A stretch of DNA of 64,000 nucleotides from Fictibacillus phosphorivorans (GCF_001629705.1 NZ_CP015378.1:3906001-3970000), one strand, 5' to 3'; shown: positions 7,843-17,872, counted from the stretch's first letter. Translations and numbers: made by a program. Notes: generated by a model not told the origin, from the sequence alone.

Positions 7843-8823
7843 TTATTCGCTAGCGCCTGAGTCGTCTGCTGCAGGAGCATTCGTATCTTCGGCTGATTGA
7901 GATGATGATTCTTGCTCACGGTTGGCATCTTTACCATCTTTGCCATCCGTGTCTTTCGTATCTTTTGTATCTTTTGTACCTTTAGAATCTTTTGTGTCCT
8001 TAGAGTCTTTAGACCCTTTGTCTTCAGACTTTGGTGCTGACTTCTTTTCTTCAGCAGGCTTTTTCTCTTCTGCTTTTTTCTGCTCTTCAGCGGCTTTCTT
8101 CTCTTCCGCTTTTTTCATCTCTTTACGAGAGTCATCAACTGCGGTTGCAAGTTGTGCAACAGATTGGTCCCAAGCCATCACTGGGTCGACTGCTTCTCCG
8201 TCTTTACGAACTTCGAAGTGTGCGTGGATCTTCGCATCTGTATCGTATGCGTTCTCACCAGCTTGTCCTAAAACGGCACCTTGCTTCACTTGGTCACCTT
8301 GCTTTACAGATACAGAAGCAAGAGATGAGTAGTGTGTGACAACACCTTTGTCGTGTTTTACTTCAACAACAAACCCTAGTGCAGGATCTTTAGAAACTTT
8401 TACAACGCTTCCGCTTAATGCTGCCGTTACGTCGAATGCTTTGTTATCAGCAGTCGCTAGATCAATACCGCGGTTTTGGTAGTAGATATTGTTATAGAAT
8501 ACAAGAGCTGCTTCTTGTTCTTGAGCTGGAGCTTCTGGGCTAAAGAAATCTTTTACCACTTCAATGGCTTCAGGGTCAGAAACGGGCATTTGAAAAACTT
8601 CTTTTGTAAGGGATACAGGCACTGCTGCTCCATTGTCCTCTAATGCGCTATCTGGAGTATTATTATTCTCCGTATTCTTCGCATCGTTTTGATACCATAG
8701 AACAGAAGTTAGAATGACTGCTGCAAAGCTTAAATATACTGCAGGATAAACCCAACGTTTTTTCATAGCACTCTTACCTTTCATCGGTACTGTTTTTTTG
8801 TTTTGTTTTTCTTCTTCTTTCAT
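7843..8823 (-). CDS. spoIIQ: Stage II sporulation protein Q (degenerate LytM/M23 domain)
   Basis: SpoIIQ is made in the forespore and binds mother-cell SpoIIIAH across the septal space, forming the feeding-tube channel. The protein has a cytoplasmic N-terminus, one membrane segment (about residues 27-43) and a LytM-like domain (about 105-215). The HxH pair is kept (HAHFEVRKDG, His200/His202), but the first zinc ligand of active M23 peptidases is Asn117 (NRGIDLA), so the enzyme is probably inactive, as in B. subtilis. It is longer (326 aa) than B. subtilis SpoIIQ because of a low-complexity tail from about 230, rich in KAEEKK then KDTKD/KDSKD repeats and an acidic Ser-rich end. A sigma-F-like promoter lies at 8843-8872. 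Confidence 0.93.
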   Translation of the reverse strand: MKEEEKQNKKTVPMKGKSAMKKRWVYPAVYLSFAAVILTSVLWYQNDAKNTENNNTPDSALEDNGAAVPVSLTKEVFQMPVSDPEAIEVVKDFFSPEAPAQEQEAALVFYNNIYYQNRGIDLATADNKAFDVTAALSGSVVKVSKDPALGFVVEVKHDKGVVTHYSSLASVSVKQGDQVKQGAVLGQAGENAYDTDAKIHAHFEVRKDGEAVDPVMAWDQSVAQLATAVDDSRKEMKKAEEKKAAEEQKKAEEKKPAEEKKSAPKSEDKGSKDSKDTKDSKGTKDTKDTKDTDGKDGKDANREQESSSQSAEDTNAPAADDSGASE

Positions 8824-8842
8824 TTTTCATCACCTCAGCAAC

Positions 8843-8872
8843 AAGTTTGAACAGAATTCTGAAAATATATAC
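8843..8872 (-). promoter_or_regulatory. Sigma-F-type promoter of spoIIQ
   Basis: On the minus strand GTATA is followed by 15 bases and then GTTCAAACTT. This fits the sigma-F pattern (GYATA, N15, GGHNAHAMTW) except for one base in the -10. It ends about 20 bp before the spoIIQ ATG and matches the spoIIR promoter in layout. Confidence 0.65.
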
Positions 8873-8913
8873 TTTGGCGCAAAACTTTTTTGAAAGTTTC
8901 TTTCGACAATTGA

Positions 8914-8951
8914 AAAAACCGCTCAATGCCTGATGACATCTAGCGGTTTCA
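8914..8951 (-). terminator. Terminator of spoIID
   Basis: The minus strand reads AACCGCT ... AGCGGTT followed by a T-run (AAAAAAC on the plus strand), lying beyond the 26-bp palindrome downstream of spoIID. Confidence 0.75.
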
Positions 8952-8966
8952 ATCAAAACATAAAGA

Positions 8967-8992
8967 GGGGGTCTGACCCGGGTCAGACCCCC
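8967..8992. repeat. GGGGTCAGACCCC palindrome, copy 2 (doubled)
   Basis: This is a perfect 26-bp palindrome in which GGGGGTCTGACCC meets its own complement at CCCGGG. It sits 18 bp past the spoIID stop and before the terminator. It shares its core with 2921-2933, so both copies lie directly behind a minus-strand gene. Confidence 0.85.
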
Positions 8993-9009
8993 TACAATTT
9001 AGACACAAT

Positions 9010-10050
9010 TCACTGAGGCTGGTACGCGAGGCCCTTGTCAGCAATCGGTTTATAATCCGTAATCTTAATCCCTTTGTAATAGTGATTCACGATCTCTTTG
9101 TATGTCTTTCCTTCCTTTGCCATGCCGTTCGCGCCATATTGGCTCAACCCCACTCCATGACCATAGCCGCGTGTTGTGACGGTAACTTGCTTTCCTTTTT
9201 TCTTCATCTCGAAATCTGTCGAACGTAGCTCTAGCTTTTCTCTTACTTCTTTTCCGGTGAACTCTTTATTCCCGATTGCCCATTTTCCAATTCGATTACC
9301 GCTCGTTGTGGCTACAACTTTCCCGATCTGACCGTCCTTCGTTAATGAGACGCCGAGCTTCTGTTCTACGGTGCTGACAGGCAGCTGGATAGTCTCTGTG
9401 TATTTAGGAGACTCTTTTTTATCCCAAGGACTCTCTACACTTCGTAAATACGGATATTCGTTCTTCCAATAATCCTCGGAATTCACGGTGAACCCGTTGC
9501 TAGTGGAAAAGAAACTCGCCTGAATCGGATCTCCTTCATACGTTAAGATCTGTCCTTTTGTCTCAGAGACCGCTTTGATGATCTTCTCTATCTTTTTGTT
9601 GAAGTCATCTCCCCAAAGCGTTTCTAACTCTTCGTTTCCTTTGTACACTTGATGCATCACCGTGTCTGAGACGACTGCCCCTTCTGGCAGACTACCATCT
9701 TTACCGCGGTTTAGTAGAGCTTTTACGATAAACGTTCTTGCGGTCAACGCTTGTGCTTTCAGCGCTTCTAACTCAAAGTCGGCAGGCATTTCAGAGGCTA
9801 CTACTCCCGCTACATACTCTTCCAACGGAATGTTTTGAACCGTATCCATTGATTTTCTGAAAACAGGCACGACGATGTCAGAATGAGGGATTTCTAAAGC
9901 TAGCACTCTCTCAGACGGACGTGCAGCTTTCTCTTCTTTCCACTGGGGAGGAGCTGAGGAAAATGGTAGTACGAGTATCGTCGGGAGAAGGACGATGATA
10001 GCGACAAAAATAGCTAGAATCCAAATCAGCGGCTTAATATTTACATTCAC
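9010..10050 (-). CDS. spoIID: Stage II sporulation protein D
   Basis: SpoIID is a membrane-anchored lytic transglycosylase that thins septal peptidoglycan and drives membrane migration during engulfment, with SpoIIM and SpoIIP. One N-terminal membrane segment (about residues 9-30) precedes the SpoIID domain. PLEEYVAGVVASEMPADFE carries the catalytic Glu87 (Glu88 in B. subtilis). ALKAQALTARTF, SFFSTSNGFT and the C-terminal TRGYGHGVGLSQYGANGMA are all intact. The start is a GTG ten bases after GGAGGG. Normally the gene lies between murA and spoIIQ; here four genes are interposed on the murA side. Confidence 0.95.
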   Translation of the reverse strand: MNVNIKPLIWILAIFVAIIVLLPTILVLPFSSAPPQWKEEKAARPSERVLALEIPHSDIVVPVFRKSMDTVQNIPLEEYVAGVVASEMPADFELEALKAQALTARTFIVKALLNRGKDGSLPEGAVVSDTVMHQVYKGNEELETLWGDDFNKKIEKIIKAVSETKGQILTYEGDPIQASFFSTSNGFTVNSEDYWKNEYPYLRSVESPWDKKESPKYTETIQLPVSTVEQKLGVSLTKDGQIGKVVATTSGNRIGKWAIGNKEFTGKEVREKLELRSTDFEMKKKGKQVTVTTRGYGHGVGLSQYGANGMAKEGKTYKEIVNHYYKGIKITDYKPIADKGLAYQPQ

Positions 10051-10245
10051 GGTTTCAATGCCCTCCTAGATTGTTATCTACCATACAACTTATACAAAAA
10101 GAGGGGCATTTAGAACTCGAAACTAGCATTTTTACAATTGAATGGAGCTCCCTACAATCTTCATTTACAAGTTTTGCTCCACTGACTGATACAGGCCATC
10201 CACTGCATAAAATAGAGAGATGAAATGCTTGAAGGGGTGAACAGC

Positions 10246-10860
10246 ATGGACAGTTTTCAGCCTCCTGTTTTGGTTCGAACGCTCACGTATGCACCTGGCA
10301 ATATTAAGATCTATTACCCGCAGATTGAAGGCAAGATCAATCCTCGTATTCAGCAGCAAGTGAATCGAAGGATCGTTCAGATCAACGAACAGCTCGCGAA
10401 TTATCAGAACCCAGAAGCTCGTCCTGGCATGTATGGAGAGTTTGCTGTTAAAACAAACGAAAAGAGCATATTGAGCATCGGTTTTTTAAATTTTGCTTAT
10501 ACACCCATGGCCGCTCATGGCATGACGTATATCAAATCAGAGACGTGGGATCTATCTACAGGGAAAACGTATCAGTTAAAAGATCTGTTTAAACCCGGAA
10601 GTAACTATGTAGAAGTGATCAACCATCATATTAAAGAACAGCTTAAATCAAGGCAGATCGATACACTCGAACCTTTTAAAAGCATCCGGCCAGATCAAGA
10701 CTTCTATATCGCAGATAAGTCGCTCGTGATCTATTTTCAACTTTATGAAATCACCGCTTATGTATATGGATTTCCCATGTTTCCTATCTCTGTTTTTGAT
10801 TTTCAGGATATCATTGACGAGAACGGACCACTTGGTAAAATGGCGGTGAATGGCTTATAA
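10246..10860 (+). CDS. DUF3298-domain protein (RsiV C-terminal-like)
   Basis: This is a 204-residue soluble protein with no signal peptide or membrane segment. The C-terminal half (about 110-195) has the DUF3298 pattern: the STGKTYQLKDLFKPGSNYVE linker, a FYIADKSLVIYFQLYEITAY core and the FPISVFDF end. The same module forms the lysozyme-binding part of RsiV and occurs in PdaC-like proteins. The N-terminal half resembles the partner DUF4163-like fold (SFLNFAYTP-like core, MAAHGMTYIKSETWDL). ATG at 10246 is preferred over 10225 because AAGGGGTG lies 6 bases in front of it. It is the only plus-strand gene between spoIID and the DUF421 pair. Its role is unknown. Confidence 0.7.
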   Translation: MDSFQPPVLVRTLTYAPGNIKIYYPQIEGKINPRIQQQVNRRIVQINEQLANYQNPEARPGMYGEFAVKTNEKSILSIGFLNFAYTPMAAHGMTYIKSETWDLSTGKTYQLKDLFKPGSNYVEVINHHIKEQLKSRQIDTLEPFKSIRPDQDFYIADKSLVIYFQLYEITAYVYGFPMFPISVFDFQDIIDENGPLGKMAVNGL

Positions 10861-10886
10861 TTCTAACTCAAATGAATACTAAGTCA

Positions 10887-10940
10887 TGAAAAAACTGCAC
10901 CTCCAATCGTTAGTGGTGCCTAAAAATTGAGGTGCAGATC
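10887..10940 (-). terminator. Terminator of the DUF421 pair
   Basis: CTGCACCTC...GAGGTGCAG arms (10895-10907 and 10926-10937) are followed on the minus strand by a T6 run. The arms also stand just behind the plus-strand gene ending at 10860, so the hairpin could work in both directions, more weakly for plus. Confidence 0.75.
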
Positions 10941-11045
10941 ATTTTGAGTATCGCTGTTTTGTTTATTATCCATTTATATATAAAACGAAATAGTTTTTAA
11001 AAAGCTACTAAAAAAACTTCGAATAAATACGTTACGATATAAGCC

Positions 11046-11750
11046 TTATTTTTTTGACACATACAACTTTTTATCTTGATCAACCGTTGCTAAATACACA
11101 GCCTCAATACAATCCACTTGATGTGTCTTCAGGTTTTCTTTTAGCCACATCAAATCTACGTTTGCTGTTTTAAGATTCTCTTCAAAAAGTTTCCCATCAT
11201 TTATTACCACTAACGGGATGTTAACTGGAGAAACTGCGGTTTTCATATCTGACGCTGTAACTGGATCGTGTGTACTGTATTTCATGATGCTCAGCTGACC
11301 GTTCGGCTCCAACATGCAATACCTCACTTCGGATATATCAAAAACTTTTCTAATCCTAAGCTCAGCTAACAAGAGATCAATATTCATAAAGTGTTTTCTT
11401 AAATGTTTCCTAACGATTTTCCCATCATCAATAAGCAACAAGGGTTTGCCGTTAAAAAAATGGGCAAAAGACCTGCTCTTTAAAGAAATCATACTGAGTG
11501 CGGTATGCCAGAAGAAAAGCGTTAATATAGGGGTGATCGTCCTTGTAAAAGTCACATCCCCTTCTAATAAAGGAGATACAGTAAGGGCTCCTAATATCCA
11601 GATCAACGCAAAGTCAAAGGTCGTCATTTGGCTAAAGGACCTTTTCGTTACTAACCTTCCAACCAAGAAGACGATTACCCCTACAAGAATTGTTCGAATA
11701 ACATACCCCATCAATGTAATGTCTTTTAATTCACCAAAAACTTGAGGCAT
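11046..11750 (-). CDS. DUF421 membrane protein (YetF/YdfR type)
   Basis: The 234-residue protein has three predicted membrane helices in the first 90 residues (about 12-30, 40-58, 68-87), followed by a cytoplasmic two-lobed domain with GKPLLLIDDGKIVRKHLRKH and NIPLVVINDGKLFEENLKTA, the paired 'I-DGK' signatures of DUF421. The family is widespread in spore formers, and some members affect germination and stress. The start ATG follows GGAGG with 6-base spacing. It is separated by one base from a second DUF421 gene, as in the B. subtilis ydfR/ydfS pair, so the two probably form a hetero-oligomer. No biochemical role is established. Confidence 0.85.
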   Translation of the reverse strand: MPQVFGELKDITLMGYVIRTILVGVIVFLVGRLVTKRSFSQMTTFDFALIWILGALTVSPLLEGDVTFTRTITPILTLFFWHTALSMISLKSRSFAHFFNGKPLLLIDDGKIVRKHLRKHFMNIDLLLAELRIRKVFDISEVRYCMLEPNGQLSIMKYSTHDPVTASDMKTAVSPVNIPLVVINDGKLFEENLKTANVDLMWLKENLKTHQVDCIEAVYLATVDQDKKLYVSKK

Positions 11751-11751
11751 G

Positions 11752-12462
11752 TTAAACCTCCTGCCGGTTTATGTAAAGTGTTTTCTCAGGAGTTAGAATC
11801 CCAACGAATACATCATTTATCGCTTGAATATTAAGTATTTGTAACTGCTCGTTTAACCAATCATGGTCGAGGTTGTTTTTCTTTAGCACCCGCTGATCTA
11901 CTTTCCCTTCATAGATTAAAAGCTGAGACAGTTCATTTGGAGTCGTTGGTATACCTAAAGAAGATTTAGTTACGGGCTGGTCTTTATTGTCGATGGCAAC
12001 ACTAAAATCACCAGTTGTTTCTGCTACTAGAAACTTCACTTTTTCAAGATTAAAAGCATCTTTCACTCGTAAAATGGAAAATACATTATCAAGGGTTAGC
12101 CTTGTTTTCTTTAAATTTCCCTTTATGATTTTACCGTTTTTTACGATAATCGTAGGTGTTTGCGATACAATCGACGGTAGCTTAAGGTACCCGTAGTAAG
12201 TAAAACACAGCATAAAAATGGTATAAACAATGATTATTGCAAAAGCATCGATCGGTCTTGAATCAGGAACTACGATTCGAGTAGCTGAAATGTGACTGAT
12301 TCCAGCTGCCATGATGAAATTATAAGGAGTTGTAATAGCATTCTGCTTAAAACCCATTGCTTTATCAGATGCGAATAACAAAAAATAGAGCAAGGAAGTT
12401 CTAAAGACTTGTTCAATAACACTTAAATCTTCTGCTTCAAATAAAACATGTTTCAATTCCAT
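11752..12462 (-). CDS. DUF421 membrane protein (YdfS/YdfR type), first gene of pair
   Basis: The 236-residue product has the same build as its neighbour: N-terminal helices (about 21-37, 45-62, 70-91) and two domains marked by SQTPTIIVKNGKIIKGNLKK and SQLLIYEGKVDQRVLKKNNL. The start follows AGGAAG by 7 bases. The two paralogues differ strongly in the membrane part (this one keeps TTPYNFIMAAGISHISATRI), which argues for an old duplication with division of roles rather than a recent copy. The two-gene unit ends at the hairpin near 10895. Confidence 0.82.
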   Translation of the reverse strand: MELKHVLFEAEDLSVIEQVFRTSLLYFLLFASDKAMGFKQNAITTPYNFIMAAGISHISATRIVVPDSRPIDAFAIIIVYTIFMLCFTYYGYLKLPSIVSQTPTIIVKNGKIIKGNLKKTRLTLDNVFSILRVKDAFNLEKVKFLVAETTGDFSVAIDNKDQPVTKSSLGIPTTPNELSQLLIYEGKVDQRVLKKNNLDHDWLNEQLQILNIQAINDVFVGILTPEKTLYINRQEV

Positions 12463-12547
12463 ATTTCATCTTCCTTTATTGGTGACCGATTAAATTTATA
12501 ACTACAGGTTAAACTTCCCAATCTCCCTAATAATTATTTGATAACGA

Positions 12548-12590
12548 TAAAAAACCCCGATTTCCACAATAGGATATCAGGGTTTTTGCA
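12548..12590 (-). terminator. Terminator of the neutral protease gene
   Basis: AACCCtGAT...ATCgGGGTT arms with T6 on the minus strand, 8 bases past the stop. Confidence 0.8.
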
Positions 12591-12598
12591 TGTTAATT

Positions 12599-14287
<1,689 letters not shown>

Positions 14288-14456
14288 TCATGAATTTTAA
14301 AGCCAGTGGATTTATAATAGCACCTTTCGTTTTATTTTCAAACTATTCTTAAAATTTTGATTAATTCGTACTAAAAGTAAAAATTTACAACAAAAAACAG
14401 GTATTAAGAACTGTTTTTTTGTGTTCGTTCGAGTTTAAAGACAAAATTTCACCATT

Positions 14457-14488
14457 AAAAAAAGCTGGCTTCAGAAGCCAGCTTTTAC
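14457..14488 (-). terminator. Terminator of the lmo0937-like gene
   Basis: AAAGCTGGCTtcagAAGCCAGCTTT is a near-perfect hairpin with flanking A/T runs, starting 3 bases past the stop codon of the small membrane protein gene. Confidence 0.85.
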
Positions 14489-14490
14489 AG

Positions 14491-14637
14491 CTATTTCGAT
14501 TTCCGACCTTTAATAAAATTTAAAACAAATACGATCAATGCAATTACGAGTAAAATATGAATGATACCGCCAGCGACTTTAAAAATAACACCTAATAACC
14601 AAAGTACGACTAATATTCCGATAATGGTCCAAAGCAT
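14491..14637 (-). CDS. lmo0937-family small membrane protein
   Basis: This 48-residue gene was found by reading the minus strand directly. It begins MLWTIIGILVVLWLLGVIFK and continues VAGGIIHILLVIALIVFVLN, ending in FIKGRKSK. Two hydrophobic segments are separated by a short VAGG turn, with a basic cytoplasmic tail. This is the pattern of the lmo0937 family of tiny, stress-associated membrane proteins common in Bacilli, which usually lie alone with their own terminator, as here. The RBS (AAGGGAT, 8-10 bases upstream) is modest. Function is unknown; a role in envelope stress is only a guess. Confidence 0.75.
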   Translation of the reverse strand: MLWTIIGILVVLWLLGVIFKVAGGIIHILLVIALIVFVLNFIKGRKSK

Positions 14638-14741
14638 GAGTTCGACATCCCTTCTATAAATAAAAAAGTATAAGTATACGGTTTAGATTTCCCGAATACG
14701 CTTTGAATTAAACGGATGGTGCCTCTAAAATCTTGGATGTC

Positions 14742-14881
14742 GGTGGAAATCCATCATTTTCAGGTGGTTATTTATGAATCTAAGGTGGTAAGAGGATGCG
14801 TACAGGTGGAACGACACACTTTTCAGGTGCTCATTACCTCTTTACCGGTGAACGTGTAACAAATATAAAAACACGTACCGT
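14742..14881 (-). repeat. 21-bp phased array, family B (copy 2)
   Basis: Six GGTGG/GGTGA units (complement of the CACCTG/CACCGG motif) begin at 14742, 14763, 14784, 14804, 14826 and 14847. The head ACACGTACCGT at 14871-14881 is shared with family B copies 1 and 3 in reverse. It lies just beyond the murA terminator. The 314-bp gap (14638-14951) contains only this array and that terminator. Confidence 0.88.
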
Positions 14882-14908
14882 AAAACATAAAACGCTAACT
14901 AAAAACAG

Positions 14909-14940
14909 AAAAACCCTTCCTCAAAACGAGAAAGGGTTTC
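14909..14940 (-). terminator. Terminator of murA
   Basis: AACCCTTTCTC-gttt-GAGgAAGGGTT arms, then T5, on the minus strand. Confidence 0.85.
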
Positions 14941-14951
14941 ATAAGTTAAAA

Positions 14952-16265
14952 TTATGCTAAATTACTTTTTAATGATTGCTCTTCTTTTGCAGGTGTTGTT
15001 TTCACATCTTCGTTTACACGCTCGATGTCAGCACCTAATGCAGCCAATTTCCCAGTGAAATCAACGTATCCGCGGTCGATGTGCTTCAGTTCAGTTACAC
15101 GCGTGTAACCATCAGCGACAAGCCCAGCAAGTACCAAAGCTGCACCTGCGCGAAGGTCAGTTGAAGCAACCTCAGCACCTTGCAGATTTACAGGTCCGTT
15201 GATTACAGAAGAACGGCCTTCGATTTTAATATCACCATTCATGCGGCGGAATTCTTCCACGTGCATGAAACGGTTTTCGAATACAGTTTCCGTGATTACG
15301 CTTGTTCCGTTTGCACGAAGCAATAGCGCCATCATTTGTGACTGAAGATCAGTCGGGAATCCTGGGTGAGGCATTGTTTTGATATCAACAGGTTTTAATT
15401 CACGAGGTCCACGAACACGAAGTCCGTTTCCTTCTTCTTGAATTTGTACACCCATCTCTTCCATTTTTGCGATTAAAGGACGTAGGTGTTCTGCGATAGC
15501 ATTTTCAACTAAAACATCACCTTGTGTAATAGCTGCAGCTACCATATACGTACCCGCTTCGATACGGTCTGGAACTACTGTATGCTCAGCACCAACAAGT
15601 TCTTCTGCTCCGACAATGCGGATCGTACCTGTTCCTGCACCAATTACTGTAGCACCCATCGCGTTCAAGTAGTTAGCTAGACATACGATTTCAGGTTCTT
15701 TTGCAGCGTTTTCGATGATAGTGGTACCTTCAGCAAGTGTTGCAGCCATCATGATGTTCTCAGTAGCTCCTACACTTGGGAAGTCTAAATAAATCTTCGC
15801 ACCTTGCAAGCGGCCATCAATTTTTGCTTCGATAAATCCGTTCCCGATCTTTACAGTGGCACCCATCGCTTCGAATCCTTTAAGATGCTGATCGATCGGA
15901 CGAGATCCAATCGCGCAACCTCCTGGAAGTGCGATACGAGACAATCCAACGCGAGCAAGCAATGGTCCCATTACTAGGAATGATGCTCTCATTTTACGGA
16001 CATACTCAAATGGTGCTTCTGTTTTCAACTCGCTTGTAGCATCAACAGCAATTTCACCGTTTTCAAATGCTACATCAATATTTAAATAACGTAATACTTC
16101 GTTAATCGTAAACACATCAGCTAGACTCGGCACATCTTTAATTGTGCTTTTGCCTTTACTTGCTAAAATGGATGCTGCGATGACAGGAAGTACGGCATTC
16201 TTAGCTCCTTCAACTCGAACAGAGCCTTCTAACCGCCTACCACCACGGACAATGATTTTTTCCAA
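14952..16265 (-). CDS. murA: UDP-N-acetylglucosamine 1-carboxyvinyltransferase MurA
   Basis: MurA transfers enolpyruvate from PEP to UDP-GlcNAc, the first committed step of peptidoglycan synthesis; it is the fosfomycin target. The protein (437 aa) has Lys22-Asn23 in [11 protein letters not shown], the catalytic loop [11 protein letters not shown] with Cys117, and the two repeated inside-out alpha/beta barrels. The C-terminus has a short extra acidic/basic tail ([15 protein letters not shown]). The start is TTG, 7 bases after GGAGGGG. Together with ywmB and ywzB upstream it reproduces the B. subtilis ywzB-ywmB-murAA order, so this is the MurAA type. Confidence 0.96.
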   Translation of the reverse strand: MEKIIVRGGRRLEGSVRVEGAKNAVLPVIAASILASKGKSTIKDVPSLADVFTINEVLRYLNIDVAFENGEIAVDATSELKTEAPFEYVRKMRASFLVMGPLLARVGLSRIALPGGCAIGSRPIDQHLKGFEAMGATVKIGNGFIEAKIDGRLQGAKIYLDFPSVGATENIMMAATLAEGTTIIENAAKEPEIVCLANYLNAMGATVIGAGTGTIRIVGAEELVGAEHTVVPDRIEAGTYMVAAAITQGDVLVENAIAEHLRPLIAKMEEMGVQIQEEGNGLRVRGPRELKPVDIKTMPHPGFPTDLQSQMMALLLRANGTSVITETVFENRFMHVEEFRRMNGDIKIEGRSSVINGPVNLQGAEVASTDLRAGAALVLAGLVADGYTRVTELKHIDRGYVDFTGKLAALGADIERVNEDVKTTPAKEEQSLKSNLA

Positions 16266-16295
16266 CGATATTCCCCTCCGCGTCCAATTTGTATA

Positions 16296-17042
16296 TTAAT
16301 ATTCAGACGTAATTATTGGTGTGCCAATTGTGACAGTTGTTCCGCTGCCCAATCCTTCAGATCGTAATGCAACCTGAAGATTCATTTTATGTTGATGACC
16401 GGTATAAATCGCTTGTTCCCACTGCTCAGTATATGCAGAAAGCGACACAAACGTCTCTTCTTTAAGTTCCTCGACAGGAACACCAGAAAAGGCGCGTACC
16501 AATTCATTTGCTTGCGAATACAAATCAACCACCATTTTATCACCGTATGTACCGGTAACACAAGAGAAAATTTTGGGATTTCCTCCAATTGATTGTTCAA
16601 CACGGCTATCGATCAGGTTCTGGATTTCTTTCCAATTTTGATTTGCATTTACAAGTCCTTCAACCGCATAAATAAAATACGATGCAGATTGTTCTTTTTG
16701 GGGGTATGTAATGACGGTTATTTTCTCTCTAACCCCGATATCATTACGCTCAAATAGTCCGGTCATTTTATAATGCCCGGGTTCATCTTCTGTTACCGCC
16801 CAGTTAAATTCAGGATAATTTCGTTTAAGCTCTTCTGCTTTTTTTACATACCCTAGTCCTTTAGATGTAAAACCTGTTTGACCACGAAAATACATAGTCC
16901 ATTTGTCAGGCGTTGCTCCGCTGTCTTTTAGAACGTCTATTATATGTGTAACTTCGTTTGTTTTTTCATCTGTTTTTGCATATCCAGAAGTAATCATAAC
17001 TAATAGCAAAATCGCTGTAATCGTCATCGTCCATTTTTTCAT
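16296..17042 (-). CDS. ywmB: YwmB family protein
   Basis: The protein (248 aa) has a signal-peptide-like N-terminus (MKKWTMTITAILLLVMITSG, cut near residue 22) and a mature part predicted outside the membrane. The segments DKWTMYFRGQTGFTSKGLGY and VTVITYPQ-like strands match B. subtilis YwmB, whose fold is described as TATA-box-binding-protein-like, though no DNA role is implied. ATG at 17042 is chosen because the upstream ATG at 17054 sits on top of the GAGAGG box. The gene is 30 bp upstream of murA and probably co-transcribed with it. Function unknown; the conserved link to murA suggests an envelope role. Confidence 0.85.
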   Translation of the reverse strand: MKKWTMTITAILLLVMITSGYAKTDEKTNEVTHIIDVLKDSGATPDKWTMYFRGQTGFTSKGLGYVKKAEELKRNYPEFNWAVTEDEPGHYKMTGLFERNDIGVREKITVITYPQKEQSASYFIYAVEGLVNANQNWKEIQNLIDSRVEQSIGGNPKIFSCVTGTYGDKMVVDLYSQANELVRAFSGVPVEELKEETFVSLSAYTEQWEQAIYTGHQHKMNLQVALRSEGLGSGTTVTIGTPIITSEY

Positions 17043-17150
17043 TCCCCAGCACATCCTCTCTATTTCTCATTGTTGCCAATGAAACAGAGGATATCCGTGG
17101 AAGTTGTAGTCATATTCCGACAAATCCATACTCTAATAAAGGCTGTGGAA

Positions 17151-17384
17151 TCATCCAAATAGCTGACTAAGATTCTTGGAATACTGTAGATACTTTAGAA
17201 AAAAATCGCTCGCTATGCTGGCTAAGCTGATCACTAGAAGTATGTATAACACTCTAGCTTGCATGACCTTCCCTTTTTTGATCCATTTATCAAAATGTAT
17301 GGCCTGCAATGCCCACCAAGAAATCACGAGAAACAATAGATGTACGATGATATGTAACAAAGCTTGTTGTCCGATTGGAATCAT
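17151..17384 (-). CDS. ywzB: DUF1146 small membrane protein YwzB
   Basis: This 77-residue protein has two membrane segments (about 9-28 and 45-62) around the motif WWALQAIHFDKWIKKGKVMQARVLYILL, typical of DUF1146 (the quoted stretch spans residues 23-50). B. subtilis YwzB has the same length and lies in the same place, upstream of ywmB. The start ATG follows GGAGG. In B. subtilis it follows atpC directly; here about 19 kb including nuo and glp has been inserted between them, or the genes have moved. Confidence 0.85.
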   Translation of the reverse strand: MIPIGQQALLHIIVHLLFLVISWWALQAIHFDKWIKKGKVMQARVLYILLVISLASIASDFFLKYLQYSKNLSQLFG

Positions 17385-17648
17385 TTAAAAAGTCTGACCT
17401 CCTTATTACATATTTCGACATCTTAAGCATACGTCTTTCTCAATCATTTTGATAGATACTTTTTCCCTAGTAAGGGGTTATGAAAGCCTTTTCTTTTAAT
17501 ATGTTCAAAAATTTGTAACGACTAATAAATGTAAGTCCAGAAAGATAGTCGTTTCACTATGATTAGACGATTTAAAACCGCAGAAGTTACGGTAGTTTTG
17601 ACTCATTTTTTTGGATTTTTTCAGGAAAGTGAGCGTTATTGTAAGAAA

Positions 17649-17745
17649 GTTGTTGATTTTCCGTTTCAGATGCTCGCTTTCCGCGGGGCAGGCGGTGGCT
17701 AGCTCGAATGTTCGCTCTCTAACTGCTATCCACTGATACAAGGCG
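17649..17745. repeat. Partial copy of the ~130-bp dispersed element (R1)
   Basis: The stretch has the left end (GTTGATTTTCCG), the GCTCGCTTTCCGCGGGGCAGG core and the start of GCGGTGG, then diverges. The right end AATCAAC is absent. It abuts the family F array, so the array may have replaced or been joined to the right half. Confidence 0.65.
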
Positions 17746-17759
17746 GGGTATTCATAAGG

Positions 17760-17872
17760 ATAATTCAAGAAGTTCTTCAATTAATTCTAGAAATTCCTGA
17801 ATTAATACGGCGAGTTTTTGATATAATCCAGCGAATTTTAAGCATATATCGGCGAATCTTCAAAAATCGACA
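17760..17872 (-). repeat. 21-bp phased array, family F
   Basis: Five AT-rich units aligned at TAATTC/TAATAC/TAATCC/TATATC begin at 17761, 17782, 17803, 17824 and 17845, exactly 21 bp apart. A TCGACA head (17867-17872, complement of TGTCGA) lies on the nuoN side. The whole array can be read on the plus strand without a stop as heptads such as LIRRVFD and IIQRILS. The 582-bp gap (17385-17966) otherwise holds the partial R1 element and the nuoN terminator. Confidence 0.85.

Noticed and set aside
10254..10860. RsiV anti-sigma factor
   Set aside because: Only the DUF3298-like extracellular part is similar; no membrane helix and no neighbouring ECF sigma gene.
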